In this document: positions 33,896-45,889 of the stretch, in pieces
Layout of the letters: every line of letters starts with the position of its first letter
How positions within the stretch are numbered: the first letter of the stretch is position 1
DNA from: Serpula lacrymans var. lacrymans S7.9
Taxonomy: Eukaryota; Basidiomycota; Agaricomycetes; Boletales; Serpulaceae
Length of the DNA stretch: 64,000 nucleotides
NCBI RefSeq assembly: GCF_000218685.1
Contig: NW_006763302.1
Coordinates: 726,868 to 790,867, forward strand
Direction: 5' to 3'
Notes under the pieces: generated by a model
What the model was told of the DNA's origin: nothing
The model's database searches: none
What the model saw: only the letters and a program-made list of their open reading frames with translations
Made by a program: the position numbers and the translations under genes

Positions 33896-34778
33896 ATGGA
33901 CAAGTAAGAGTTTGATACTATGGTTGGCTCCACAGTTTCGGTCTTGGAAGAGTGATGCCATTTGTACAGTGTCGATGGGAATGGACATCATGACGGCCCC
34001 TTTCCAGAACCGGGACCTAGTCTTCCTCCGAGGGCACGTATACTTTTCAACGGCAGCGACAATCCCTTCTATGATTTCTCCAACTCCAGTCCCCACCCAG
34101 TCCGATACGAAGGCAAAACCTATCCGACGAGCGAACATCTCTTTCAATCATTCAAGGTGCGTATATTTAGGTTGTCGTTTCGACTGAATGTGGAGAAAAG
34201 AGGGCGTTGGCGCTAAACCTAAATCCGACGGCTCGTAGTTCCTTGATGACAAGCCCAACATCGCAGAGTATATCAAAACATGTTCACGTTACCCGCGAGA
34301 CATCTGCAACGAAGCCGATCGGTACCACAACCAAATTCGCCCAGATTGGCTCCACGTCCAAATCAATGTGGTATATATAGCTTGCTAATAAACCAAATGC
34401 GGATCCCCGAAGCTGCTGTGCTAACCCCACGGCTTTGTGTAGATGGACATCGTTCTGTCATTCAAGTTCAACCAGCATGAGGACCTGAAGCGCGAATTGC
34501 TCTCCACCGGCGACGCTGAGCTGATTCAGGATTCAGGTAAGTTTCCATACCTCGAAAAATCCCAAAACGATATAGGTTGCGAGACTTCATAGGACTCTTC
34601 TTATGATGCTTATTGGGGATCTGGCCAGGATGGAAAGGGCGAAAACCAGCTTGGGAGGGCACTTGAGCGTCTGAGGGAAAAGTTGCGCGAAGAGGAAGTT
34701 GCCAAGGTTGTGGACGGGGCGGGAGAGGGTGCAAAGGGTGCCAATCGCACTTTGCATCTCAATCCGAGGGGCAGGTAA
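33896..34778 (+). pseudogene. NADAR-domain protein 1, frameshifted near the C-terminus
   Basis: Exons 33,896-33,903, 33,970-34,156, 34,239-34,370, 34,443-34,536 and 34,593-34,778 match NADAR (YbiA-like) N-glycosidase-type domains: ILFNGSDNPFYDFSNSSPHP, then YPTSEHLFQ, then RPDWLHVQ, then LKRELLSTGDAEL, then YDAYWGSGQDGKGENQLGRA. This fold acts on ADP-ribose-linked or riboflavin-pathway metabolites in other organisms. The word GATTCAG is tandemly doubled at the end of exon 4, directly before the GTAAGT donor. The seven extra bases put exon 5 out of frame and give a TGA within a few codons. The paralogue NADAR-2 has the single form. The conserved YWG C-terminal motif would be lost unless splicing differs. 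Confidence 0.7.
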
Positions 34779-34882
34779 GACTGCTTTATTTTGCTCAACC
34801 GTTTCTTTCTGTTCCCCTTCATTTGGGGGGACTCTGTCATAATAAATTTTTTGATTTTTGATTTTTTCCCAAGGACGATTAA

Positions 34883-35574
34883 ATGTATAGATTCGGTGGG
34901 AACCCACGTCATGATGACTCACAAAACGCGGTCACAGCAAATTCCTCTAGGCACCGCCTTGAGCTTGGATCAAGATCATCGACACCCAGCCATCGTCGCC
35001 GTCCTCGCATATTTTTCTTCAACAGCGATGATCCATACTACACTTTCACCAATCGCTATCCCAGTCCGGTCAAGTACGGGGGCAAGATCTATCTGACCAG
35101 TGAACATCTCTTTCAGTCGCTCAAGGTGAGAACCTATCTCATCCTCTTTAGAGATGTGGAGAAGAGCAAGGTTATTAACTTTTTGACGTGACTGATCATA
35201 TCCTATGACTCGTAGTTTCGTGAAGATGATCCCGAACTCGCAGAGCATATTAGAACATTTTCGGATGATGCGAGAGAGACTTGCAACGAAGCATATCGGC
35301 TTAACGATCACGTTCGCTCTGATTGGTCGCAAGTCAGAGTTCAAATGGTACCGTACAAATGCGACGTATGAACACCCTTGGGTAGCTGTCCTGACACAAT
35401 TCGTGACCAGATGGATTTAGCCCTGTCACACAAGTTCCGCCAACATAAGAATCTGAGGGACGAGCTTTTGTCCACCGGCAATGCTGAGTTGATAGAGGTG
35501 AGTTACACTTTCTCAAAACGAAGGGACGGGAATCCTGAAAAATAGTGGTAGGATTCTCCTTATGATGCATATTG
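34883..35574 (+). pseudogene. NADAR-domain protein 2, 5' part (gene split by nested elements)
   Basis: Exons 34,883-35,125, 35,216-35,347, 35,411-35,497 and the first part of exon 4 (35,552-35,574) have phases and lengths like those of NADAR-1. Motifs are IFFFNSDDPYYTFTNRYPSP, then SEHLFQSLK, then VRSDWSQVRVQM, then LRDELLSTGNAELIE, then DSPYDAY. Exon 4 is interrupted after TATTG by the 228-bp element and everything nested in it; the remaining codons are 25.7 kb away at 61,246. Apart from the insertion no lesion is visible, so the gene was probably intact when hit. Confidence 0.75.
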
Positions 35575-35713
35575 TGTTAGAATATACTCTGACATACCAA
35601 TACCCCATAGGATAATACCTCTGATTTGTAAGCCAATCCAGTATGCAGCAGCTATACTGTGTAAGACGTCCGTGGTTGCATGTCATGTTTAGGATCCTAC
35701 ATTGTATAACCTT

Positions 35714-35781
35714 GGCCATATAGCTCAATTGGTAGAGCAGCTGGCATATATCCAGAAGGTTCCAGGTTCAATCCCTGGTCT
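35714..35781 (+). tRNA. tRNA-like gene split by Gypsy-1 copy B; last 5 bases at 61,220-61,224
   Basis: The 73-base cloverleaf has acceptor GGCCATA pairing six of seven with TCTGGTC, D arm GCTC/GAGC, anticodon stem GCTGG/CCAGA with one mismatch, 5-base variable loop and T arm CCAGG/CCTGG. Box A (TAGCTCAATTGG) and box B (GGTTCAATCCC) fit the Pol III consensus. The loop CATATAT would give anticodon TAT (Ile) but has A instead of T at position 33. Copy B entered the 3' acceptor strand and duplicated GGTCT. It is embedded in the 228-bp LTR-like element rather than being a free-standing gene. Confidence 0.7.
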
Positions 35782-36198
35782 TGTTACGATAACACAATTT
35801 TCGGAACTTCCCTTTACTTTTATTCTCCGCTTTAACCTTGTACTTTAGCTTTCACACATGGTGCCACGCGGCACTTCCCCTTTTGTCCAAAACTCCTCTT
35901 TCTCGCGCCACATTGCCTTTCCTCTTATTATAGACACAATTCTCTCACACAGTGGAGCTGGCCATGCGGGCTAGGCCCCATGACACCATCAGCCACTGTC
36001 ACTATCAACTGTATAGTACATATGTACAAATAACTCTGTAGTAGTATATATACCCCAATAGATCCAGGAGACTCCTCAGCGAGTCCTCCTGTTGTTGACC
36101 AACAAACTCTCTGCAGCTCAAGGGGTATCCACTCCCTAATCATCTTCCTTATAGTGTGTTTCTGTGTGCGCCAGAGTAACTAACTCTTGGTTGTTACA
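35782..36198 (+). repeat. Gypsy-1B 5' LTR
   Basis: TGTTACGATAACAC to GGTTGTTACA, 417 bp. It contains TATATATA and, about 20 bases later, the hairpin CAGGAGACTCCTCAGC/GAGTCCTCCTG. Confidence 0.92.
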
Positions 36199-36200
36199 TT

Positions 36201-36210
36201 AGGACTCGCT
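36201..36210 (+). promoter_or_regulatory. Gypsy-1B primer-binding site, self-priming type
   Basis: AGGACTCGCT, two bases after the LTR, is exactly complementary to AGCGAGTCCT in the presumed 5' end of the transcript inside the LTR. No TGG-type tRNA primer site is present. Confidence 0.6.
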
Positions 36211-36411
36211 CTTCTACTCTCTCGCACATTTGTGCAAAAGTCTCACTGGGCACCCGGACTACAGGGTGAAGGAGATTTGGTTATTGGTTGGGAATATCCC
36301 GCATAGCAGATAGGTGCGCTCTTTGGGACAGCCTTGTAGTGCTTTGGGAGAAGAACCAAAACCTTTGATACGCGGCCTTCAGCGTTAAGGGGAGTACTTA
36401 GCTCAGCAGTC

Positions 36412-36556
36412 GGTGTGGAACCACTGTTGATTAGAACTAAAATACAAAACTTCACTTTCTCTTTCCTCTGACCAGGCCGGGCACTTGCCTGCGCCAGTTG
36501 GAGAAGGGTTGACAGCTTAACAAGCGGACCACCCCCTGACAACCGTTCGGACCAGG
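36412..36556 (+). other. Conserved leader module of Gypsy-1B
   Basis: From GGTGTGGAACCA to CCGTTCGGACC this non-coding leader closely matches the leaders of copy C (47,811-47,956) and of Gypsy-2 (57,829-57,970, minus). It may be a packaging or translation element. Confidence 0.6.
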
Positions 36557-36713
36557 GTTTCTTACGAATACTTTTTATATACTTTTCAAATACTATAGTG
36601 TGGGTAGTCGGAGATTGAGATCCGATACTCAGCTGGGAAGAGGTAGATCCGCAGATAGCAAGCGGGGACCCCCAGTTACATTTTTATTACTTTACAAAGA
36701 GAACAAGTCGACA

Positions 36714-37767
36714 TGTCATCGCAACAAGATATGAATGCTCTGCTGCACGCTATGCGTACGCAGATCACAACATTAACCTCGCAACTCGCCGAGCTGCAGA
36801 CGAACCCTCCTGCGGCAACCCCTCGGTAGAAAAAAAGTTCAACAAAAAAGTCGAAGTCGTCGCTGACCCTGGCACCTTTGACGGAGACAGAGCGCGATTC
36901 GCCGAGTGGTGGATCAAGCTCCAGATTTGGGTTAAGGCAAATTGGGATGCATTTGCCAACAATTTTGAGGTAGCCACTGCGGTGCTATCTTGACTAAAAG
37001 GACCTGTGGCGGGTCGATATGCCCAAGTTAGATTACAGGAGTGCTACACCGTGGGAGTGTGGCCAACCTGGGACAATCTCAAGAAGGAGATCAAAAAATA
37101 CTTCAAACCGCAAGCTGAGCGTGACTGGGCGCGTCAGCAAATCTGTTCCTTCAAGCAAGGAAACATGAGGACGGATGACTATGTTACCCGGTTCCTGGCC
37201 CTCTCCATCCAAGGAGGGCTTGGTAATGAACACGCAGTAGAACTGCTGGAGCGCAATGTGAACCCTCGCATTGCAGAACAGATCTACTTGCAGGATACAA
37301 GGAACAAGAACTTGGCCCTGGCGGCTGAGGAAGTACGAAGAATCGGTAGAGCCATGGAGCTTTACCAAATGCACCAAGGTGGCGGGTCCACCACCAAAAA
37401 CAACGAATCCCAGAGGCGCCCTGGGTCATCAAACCAACATAAACACTCTCACGGGTTCCAGCCGTTCGGGCTGCAACCAGGTCGGGGTGCTCCTATGGAT
37501 ATTGGCGCGGTCCAGGGCGGACAGACGCACAGATTCACCTGCTACAACTGTGGGCAGGAGGGGCACATAGCCCGAAAGTGTCCAAATGAAGCGCAGGCCG
37601 CTCAACAAAAAAATAACCAAGGGCGCCAGGTGCGCCAATTAGACTCTGAAAAACCGGACGATCGGCTCAATACTCTGGCCGGTCGTTCGTACAACGAAAT
37701 CCGAGCTTTCTTCTATGACCAACAGGTCAATGAAATGAAGGCTCAGGGAAAAGAGTTTGGAGCTTAG
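36714..37767 (+). pseudogene. gag: Gypsy-1B gag pseudogene
   Basis: This copy is homologous to the intact gag of copy C. One base is missing at codon 3, another in ACCCCTCGG near 36,820, and CGA has become TGA near 36,992. The last 253 codons (37,006-37,767) remain open, with the zinc knuckle CYNCGQEGHIARKC. The frameshift heptamer GGGAAAA at 37,746-37,752 is kept just before the stop. Confidence 0.85.
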
Positions 37768-37772
37768 ATCAC

Positions 37773-40273
37773 TTGGGTGCCTTCGCTCCACAAAACAATG
37801 AAGTAAACCACAACAAAGTGGCCCCTGCTCCGGGGTGTTGCACGAGCAATAAAGGAAAGACGGGGATGGCTCCCCAATTTGTAAATAGATTTTTAATTTT
37901 GTTATCTGAAGTATATACTTGTATAAAACATTGTAACTGTAATATTTATGATACTACCGCTGCACCAGCGTCTCCCTTGGAGCGTGGCCCCGGCGAGACA
38001 AACAATAGGGTGCTTGATTCTGGTAAAAATAAAATAGAAAAACATGTAACTTTCGATTCCCCTTTTTCTTCACTGGAGCCACCCTTTCCCAAAATCCCAA
38101 GGTTTGTGTTGATGCGCATGTATTTATTCCAAAAAGAGATCCGTCTAGACATTGGTGTGGAAAACCTTGCCCGAGGCATAGTACACCCAACCAGCGCACT
38201 GCTTGATTCAGGCGCTAACGGAATCTTCATAGATCAGGCCGGGGCGGAGAAAATTGGACTCCCCCTTGTAAAATTAGATGTATCTATTCCCGTCTATAAC
38301 ATTGATGGTACGCTTAACGCGGGTGGCTGCATCACGCACAAATGTTCTTTTGTTGTCGAATACCAAGGACACAGAGAACGAGTCACTGCCGAAGCTACCC
38401 AACTAGGGAAGATTAATTTAATCTTAGGCTGGACCTGGCTATTCAAACACAATCCTGAGATTGACTGGCAGACAGGGGTTGTCACATTGTCACGTTGCCC
38501 TCAGGAGTATGTAAACTTGGGTAAACCAAATCATGTCCGTCACAATGAGCGTCTAGAAAAGATAAGCGCTAGTCATAACATTTATGAGCTCAGATCTTTA
38601 GAAAAGATCGACGATGACGATGAGGAGGTAAAACCTGAAGAAGAGATTAAGAGGCTGGTACCTCCCAAGTACCATGACTTCTGGAAAGTCTTTTCAAAAC
38701 ATAAATCAGAGCGCTTCCCAGAGGCTAAGCCTTGGGACCATGCTATAGATTTGAAGGACACCTTCAAACCGAGAAAAGGACACATGATACCACTCTCTGC
38801 TCCAGAAAGAGATGAGGTATCAAGTTTCATAGACAAACAGCTTAGGAAGGGTTACATCAGACCTTCCAAAAGCCCTATGACGTCCCCGGTGTTCTTCATT
38901 CCTAAAAAAGATGGTAAGAAGCGTATGATTATGGACTATCGTTACGTGAATGAGCACACATGTAAAATGCGTAACCGCTGCCTTTGATCAGTCAGCTAGT
39001 AGACAAATTGGCTGGTGCCAAGATCTTGACAAAGATGGATCTCAGATGGGGGTACAATAATGTACGAATCAAAGAGACAGATGCTTGGAAGGCCGCATTC
39101 ACGTGCCACCGAGGATCCTTTGAACTCCTCGTTATGTTCTTTGGGTTGACCAATTCACCGGTGACCTTCCAAAGCATGATGAACGAGATTTTCGCGGATA
39201 TGGAAAATTGTGTCGTCATTTACATTGACAATTTATTAATATTTACGAAGTCGGACGATAAGGCTGAGCACGACAGGATCGTGCAAGAAGTCCTTCAACG
39301 CTTACAGGAACGGGACCTATTCTTCAAACCCGAAAAATGTAATTTCAAAGTGAAGGAAGTAGACTTCCTCGGTATGATCATAGGCCAGAACGGAATCAGG
39401 ATGGATCCTGAGAAAGTTCAAGCTATCTTGGACTGGCCAGAACCTACTCACATCAAAGGAGTTAGGGCCTTCCTTGGCTTAGGCAATTTCTACCGAAGGT
39501 TCATCAAAAACTTCACAAAAATCACAAGGCTGTTGAACGATCTCACTAAAAAGGATATTGTTTGGCACTGGGGCGCCAAAGAACAAGAAGCTTTTGATAA
39601 GCTTAAACAGGCGTTTACAATGGCGCCCATATTAGCATTTCCAGAATTAGACAAAGAGTTCCGGCTAGAAACCGACTCTTCTGATTTTGCTACTGGGGCT
39701 GTCTTGTCAATTAAATGCCCTGATGATTTTTGGAGGCCTTGCGCCTATTTATCACATAGTTTGTTGCCTACGGAGCGCAACTATCAAATTTACAACAAAG
39801 AGATGCTGGCCATTATTAGAGCTTTAGAGCACTAGCAGCACTACTTAGAAAGTGCTAGGCACCAATTTGAAATTTGGACCGATCATAAGAATCTGGAGTA
39901 TTTTATGACGGCCCAAGACTTGAACCGAAGACAGGCCTGCTACGCGGTATACTTGTCAAGGTTTAATTATAAATTAATTTATAAACCTGGAAGCTCTATG
40001 GGGAAAGCGGACACTTTGTCCAGAAGAGAGGATCATGCCAACGGCATTGAAGATGACAACAAAGGTGTCACCCTGATAGACCAATCAAGGGTTGCCAATG
40101 TTAGAATTGGGCAGGATTCTGATCTTCTGGAAGTCTTCAAGAAAGACATCTCCTCAGAAGAGAAGGCGCGCCTTGACAGCAATGAAAATTATTTATGGGA
40201 AGACGGGCTCTTCCATCTTAAAGACAAGATCTATGTGCCTGAGTCTGCAAGGATCAAGGCAATAGACAGACAT
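37773..40273 (+). pseudogene. pol: Gypsy-1B pol pseudogene, 5' part
   Basis: Protease (LLDSGANGIFID), RT and RNase H are recognisable. The frame is lost near 38,962 after NEHTCK and resumes at 38,984. The RT active site reads YIDN instead of YIDD. TGG has become TAG at about 39,833. The frame is then cut by Copia-1 at 40,273, within the codons before the integrase zinc motif. Confidence 0.88.
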
Positions 40274-40593
40274 TGTTAGTTTTGGTGATTCTGCACCTTT
40301 GTGCTACCTATATATTTTCATTCCTTTCTCTATCTATTCTTCTATCATTCACTATTGATTGTGTTCCCTATTATTTCGCCTTTATGGCTGCTTTGTTTAC
40401 CTTTGTTTACAAAACTTCGGACAGTACTGCAGAGTCCAATGCTTCCTATTCTCTAGTTACTCACATTGGACTCTAGGTACTGTATACCTGTCATACTCTC
40501 TAATAATATAGTTACTCACATTGGACTCTAGTTCCAGTCCCTGATTGCTCTCAGCAAGTGGCTAGACACTTCCTTCAAGCTTTGTTCTTAATA
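40274..40593 (+). repeat. Copia-1 5' LTR
   Basis: 320 bp, TGTTAGTTTTGG to GTTCTTAATA. It contains two direct copies of TAGTTACTCACATTGGACTC. Confidence 0.92.
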
Positions 40594-40605
40594 GGTTATG
40601 AGCCC
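40594..40605 (+). promoter_or_regulatory. Copia-1 primer-binding site
   Basis: GGTTATGAGCCC follows the LTR directly and is the same half-tRNA(iMet) site as in Copia-2. Here the ATG inside it opens only a 5-codon frame ending in TAG. Confidence 0.75.
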
Positions 40606-41759
40606 TGTGCTCTAGCCATCTTCCTGACCTCATATCTCACCATCCAAGTGTCCTACTGCTTATTCATCGTAACCATCGTCTTCTGGGACTCTTATTATCT
40701 CATCCATCACCTCAGATTACTCTGATCTCATCTTGATCTCCAACAACAACTCCTTGTTGCAAGTTACCCCCATTTCGGACCCTTTTTTGGTCTTATCTGC
40801 ACCATATCTCGCCCAATCCTTATCTGATCGTCCTGTAACTTCTACCATCGTCTACTACGGCCTAAATAACCCTAGGAGACCTGTCAGAGCGGTTGGATTT
40901 GAGCTGGATCTTTCTGTGAGCCTTCATCATCATTTGACCACCTTTTGGCCCCCTATTCCATATCTCCACATCCTGTGCTCGGATCTTGGCCCTATTTGAG
41001 CCATCTACTACCCTATACTATTGCACTTTACACCGTCAATTTGGGGGCAATCCATCCACTCCATCATCCTCTGTGAAGTTCGCATTTTTGGCACTTTCAC
41101 CCCTATTGGACTCCTATTGCATATCTCCACATCCTGTGCTTCACTTCTTGTGATATTTGGGCCATCTATTACTCTATAAAAACGTTCCCTATACCTCTGA
41201 TTTGGTGGCAATCCATCCATCTTATCTGTCTCTGCATCAATTTCGACTTTTTGCCCTATTTTTCGCTTTTTGGCATATCTGGTGTGTGCATAAAGCTCCA
41301 ATCTTCTCTACTCTGTCCATTATCAGATAGAACAAGCCTATAGACTGTGAAGCTCGCCTGCATTGCCTCAGTTTGCTGTTGCCTAGAGCCTCTCTCAGTC
41401 TGCGGTGTTTGGGGAGCTTAAGTCACTTCGTTGACTCATATACAAGCCCTATTAACCAACACTGTCTCGAGGCGATTTCTCTGTTAATATCAGTGTGGAA
41501 TTGAAAGGGGAACACAGGCGTAACCCTGTAGCAGCACTAGGAAGCCTTAGCACCCTCCTGGATCGCTTTTGGACACTTTTTGGACCCTATTTGGACCTAT
41601 CCTTGCGCTTTCTGACCCTCTCCATATCCTCTCTCTACCGCCTCACCATCTTATCTGCTCGCCTCCTACTGTTGCCCATTGTCTTTGCCACTATTCCATC
41701 GCCTATAGCCGTCTCCTACATCATTTATCATTGCTCTATTGTCTTATACAACACCCATC
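40606..41759 (+). other. Copia-1 long leader with an internal diverged repeat
   Basis: About 1.15 kb separates the primer site from Gag and has no gene. CATATCTCCACATCCTGTGCT and GGCAATCCATCCA each occur twice about 160-180 bp apart, in the same order, which indicates an old tandem duplication (about 40,960-41,290). Confidence 0.6.
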
Positions 41760-44700
41760 ATGTCTGACTCTGATCCCAAGTTCCATCCCTTGTCTGGCAC
41801 TAACTACCCCCAGTGGAGTGGTGAAATGCAAGCTTGGTTGATGACCAAGGGACTGTGGAGGCTCGTCTCTGGCGCTGAAAAGTGTCCTGGGACTGACACT
41901 GAAGCAATAGAGAAATGGGAGTTGAGAGCTGAAAAGGCTGCTGGTGCATTATATCTCAATGTCACCAAAGAGCAGCGCATCCATCTTGATGGCATCATTG
42001 ATGATCCTGTCAAGATCTAGGAGAAACTGGCAATTGTGCACATCTCTAAGAAGCCTGGGACGAGATTTAATGCCTATGACAACTTCTTCTCTATCAGAAA
42101 GAAGGAGGACGAGTCCCTACAGTCTCTCATGACCAGAATTGACGAAGGCATGCATCAGATTCAAAATCTTCGTCCTACTGGCTTCTCATTGTCTGAATTG
42201 GACGATGAATTGACATGCATGGCCATGATTAGGGCGCTTCCTGATCAATATGCCCACTTCACTTCATCTCTACTACTTCTGGGCACCTTGGACAAGACCC
42301 AGCTTAGGGATGCTTTCCTTGCTGAAGAGATCAATTGCCGTCGTCGTGCTGAAGTCGATTCTGCCTTGCATTCTTCGTCTACCACTGCCAATAGCACCTG
42401 CACCCATCCTAACTGCCATCATTGCAACCAATCCACCACCTCTACTCGCGTTCAGTGTGATTTCTGTGGTTTACTTGGTCATACCCAAGACAAATGCCAC
42501 AGATACATTGCTAGTCGCCAACAGGCAGTGGAGGGTGCTAAGAATCGCTACAAGCGTGGCAATAAGGCTCAGGCAGGCTCCAGCAACTCTCAGAATACCT
42601 CTCAGCAGCCCAAATCTTCGCCCAATCATGCCAATTCATCTACTGTGGTCACTGAATCAGCTGGGAATGCAAGTCTTCGTTCCATTCATCCCTCTGATCC
42701 TCATTGCCCTCTCCAACTTGATGCTGACATTGATTGGAATGCAGACACAGGCACCACTTCTCATATGACATCTCATCGTCATTGGATGCACCACTATACC
42801 CCATATTGTGTGCCAATCAAGCTGGCTGATCACACTGTTGTCTATTCAGCTGGTGTTGGTACTGTGGTGTTTAATCCTGTGATGAATGGCAAAGTGGCTA
42901 GGGCTGTGGAATTCTCTAGAGTGCTCCATGTACCAGATCTTCGAAATAATCTCCTCTCAGTCTTGTATTTAACTCGTCAAAGTGGTTTCAATGTCACTAT
43001 TTCGTCTCATTCCATGTCCTTTATGCTTGACAACACTCTCTTGTTCACTGCAACTATCAATGACAACAATGCAGCATTCCTTGATGGATCTACTGCTGCT
43101 TGTGTTGAATTGGGACATTTTACTGCGACTATACCACTTGATTTGATGCTCTGGCATCGCAGATTGGCTCACCACCATCATGTTGATGTCAAGAGACTGA
43201 TACAGAGAGATCTGGTCACTGGGCTTACACTAGAATCCAAGGCTACTCCTGATCCTGTCTGTGAACCGTGCTTGTCTGGCAAGATGCATGCCAATCCATT
43301 CCCCTCATCTGATACTCGCTCTGCTCATCCTTTGGACCTCATCCATTCTGATGTACACCAAGTCTCTTCCCCCACATTCTCTGGTTATCGCTACTGGGTC
43401 ACCTTCATTGACGATCACAGTCGATTCCGTGTTGTTGTGCCTCTCAAGGCCAAGTCAGATGTCTTTGATGCTTTCAAGAGATTCAAGGCTTATGCTGAGA
43501 CTCAATTGGAGCGTAAAATCAAGGCTCTGCGCGATGACAAAGGGGGAGAGTACATGTCCAAGGAATTTGAGCAATTCACAGATGACCATGGGATTGTCAG
43601 ACAGCATACCACCAGGAATCGTCCTCAGCAGAATGGTGTGGCAGAGCGAGCAAACAGACTTCTGACTGAGCGTATCACTGCCATGTTATCAGAGTCTGCA
43701 TTGCCTAACAGCTTCTGGGGTGAATGTCTGTCCGCTTTGGTGCATGTCTGGAACAGGTGTCCCACTGATGCAGTGGCCCATGCCACTCCATTTGAGTTGT
43801 GGTATGGATGCAAGCCTGACATGTCTCACCTTCGCGTTTGGGGCTGCACTGCCTATGTGCATGTGCAAAAGGACAAAAGAGGCATCTTTGGCTCTCATAT
43901 GGAGAAATGTGTGTTTATTGGTTACCCTGAGGGGTACAAGGGATGGAAATTCTACAATCCTACCACCAAGCGCACTGTTATCTCTGAGAGAGCTGATTTT
44001 GATGAGCGCTACTTCCCTGGCTTGAAGAGATCTTCTGACAATGTCCCACCTCCACCTCCCACTCCACCTTCACTATCCATGCCATTGGGCCTGATTGAGG
44101 ATGTCCCTGCACCAGGTCCAGGGGGAGATATGGGCCCACCAGCTGCACTTCAGCAGCCTCAGCCATTGCCTGACAATGGGCCTCATTTGGACCTTGATGC
44201 AAAACCACCTGTGAATCAACCTCCTGAGCTTCCAAATAACCCTCCTCATTGCTCACCTTCTCCTGACTTGCCTATTGCACTGAGACGCCCTGTAAGGGCT
44301 AGGAGACCACCTAGACCATGGTGGCTTCAACACAGACAACCTACTCCTGCCATTGAGAGTGATGACAGTGATTCTGAGGCAGTTGATGATGAAGTAGCAC
44401 ACTTTGGAGACTCTGCTGAGCCTAGGTTGTTTGCAGATGCAATGAAGCGTCCTGATGCAGATAAATGGAGAGAGGCAGCCATGGAAGAGCTTCAAGCTCA
44501 TGAGCGCAATGGTACTTGGTCACTAGTGGAACTACCTCCTGGAGTCAAGGCTATTGGTGGCAAGTGGGTCTTCAAGATCAAGTGCAACTCAGATGGCACT
44601 GTTGAGCGCTACAAGGCCAGATATGTGGCCAAAGGTTATAACCAGCGCCCTGGCTTTGATTTCCTCGAAATATTTGCACCTACTGTCCGCATATCATCCA

Positions 44701-45505
44701 TCAGAGTTGTCCTTGCCATTGCAGCCATCCACAACCTCCATTTGCGCTCCATTGACATTTCCCATGCATTCCTGAATGGAGTCATGGATGTCAAGGTCTA
44801 CATGCATCAGCCAGAGGGATTCCATCAGGGTCCTCGCAATTTTGTTTGCCAGTTGGACAAGGCCATCTATGGGACAAAGCAGGGAGGCAGAATGTGGAAC
44901 CAGAAGATGCACACTGTGCTTGAAAAACTCGGATTCAAGCGTACTTATTCAGACTCTGCCATCTATGTCTTTAACAGAGCTGATGTGCGCATTATCCTGC
45001 CTGTCTTTGTTGATGACATGACACTGGCATCCACTTCTACTTCTGCACTTGACCAAGCTGTCAAGGACCTCTCCCTGCACTTTAAGCTTCGTGATCTTGG
45101 CCCTACTTCTTACCTACTTGGCATTTCCATCACTAGAGACCTAAGTAATCGCACCATCTCCCTCTCCCAACATCAGTACACTCTGGACATTCTGGAGCGC
45201 TTTGGCATGAAGGACTGCAAGCCTATGTCCACTCCCATGGATCCTGGTTTGCGCCTCACCAAGGACATGTCTCCCAAAACATCCAGTGATGCTGCTTTGA
45301 TGAAGGACATTCCCTACCTTGCTGCTGTTGGTGCTCTGATGTATCTGGCCACTACCACTCGTCCTGACATTGCCTACACTGTTGGAGTCCTTGCCAGATA
45401 TAACTCTAATCCTGGTCTTACTCACTGGAGCGCTGTCAAGCACTTGTTCCGCTACTTGCAAGGCACCCTTGATCATTCCCTTGTCCTTGGTCCTGATCCC
45501 AATTC
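41760..45505 (+). pseudogene. gag-pol: Copia-1 Gag-Pol, 5' part (to early RNase H)
   Basis: The frame starts at ATG 41,760. Domains in order are Gag (GTNYPQWSGEMQAWL), zinc knuckle CDFCGLLGHTQDKC, protease DTGTTSHM, integrase zinc region HRRLAHHHHVD...CEPCLSGK with core DVHQ/DDKGGEYM, a proline-rich linker, and RT (FVDDMTLAS). One TAG at 42,018-42,020 replaces the Trp expected in VKIWEKL. The frame is otherwise open until Gypsy-2 interrupts it at 45,505. With the 3' part it totals 1,411 codons, in frame. It has thus only a single nonsense codon plus the insertion. Confidence 0.88.
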
Positions 45506-45889
45506 TGTGAAACCCTTATCCCCTATACCGAGTTAACGGAGGGATGAAGATTCAAATCAACAAGTAGCGTTACAAATAGCGATTGAAAATTAATCAACAA
45601 CTGAGGAAAGTATGTACATGATGGTCTACTATATATATGTTTCTGAAAGTCAGCCATGAGGCGCTGACTGAGCTAACATGCAGCAGCCATGAGGCGCTGA
45701 CTGATGTTCTTTGTAATGGTTCTAGACTCTTGTCACGTGATGGTCACGTGATCTGATATAACTATGTATTATGTTATCCGCGCTAAAGCAGCAGCTTAAC
45801 ATATCTTATCTGTCATGTGATTAGATATCAAAGCAAATGAAAAAAGGAAACTAGCGCTCAGACTAGCGCTTCTGGTTCAAGTCATGACA
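45506..45889 (-). repeat. Gypsy-2 3' LTR with a 33-bp internal tandem duplication
   Basis: 384 bp. CAGCCATGAGGCGCTGACTGA occurs twice here but once in the 5' LTR, which accounts for the 33-bp length difference. The pol stop codon lies inside this LTR, at 45,882-45,884. The polypurine tract AAGGAGGGGGTAA abuts it. Confidence 0.9.

Noticed and set aside
40274..40593. Repeated TAGTTACTCACATTGGACTC words considered as a CRISPR-like or satellite array
   Set aside because: Only two copies, inside an LTR of a eukaryotic retrotransposon. This is an ordinary LTR-internal duplication.
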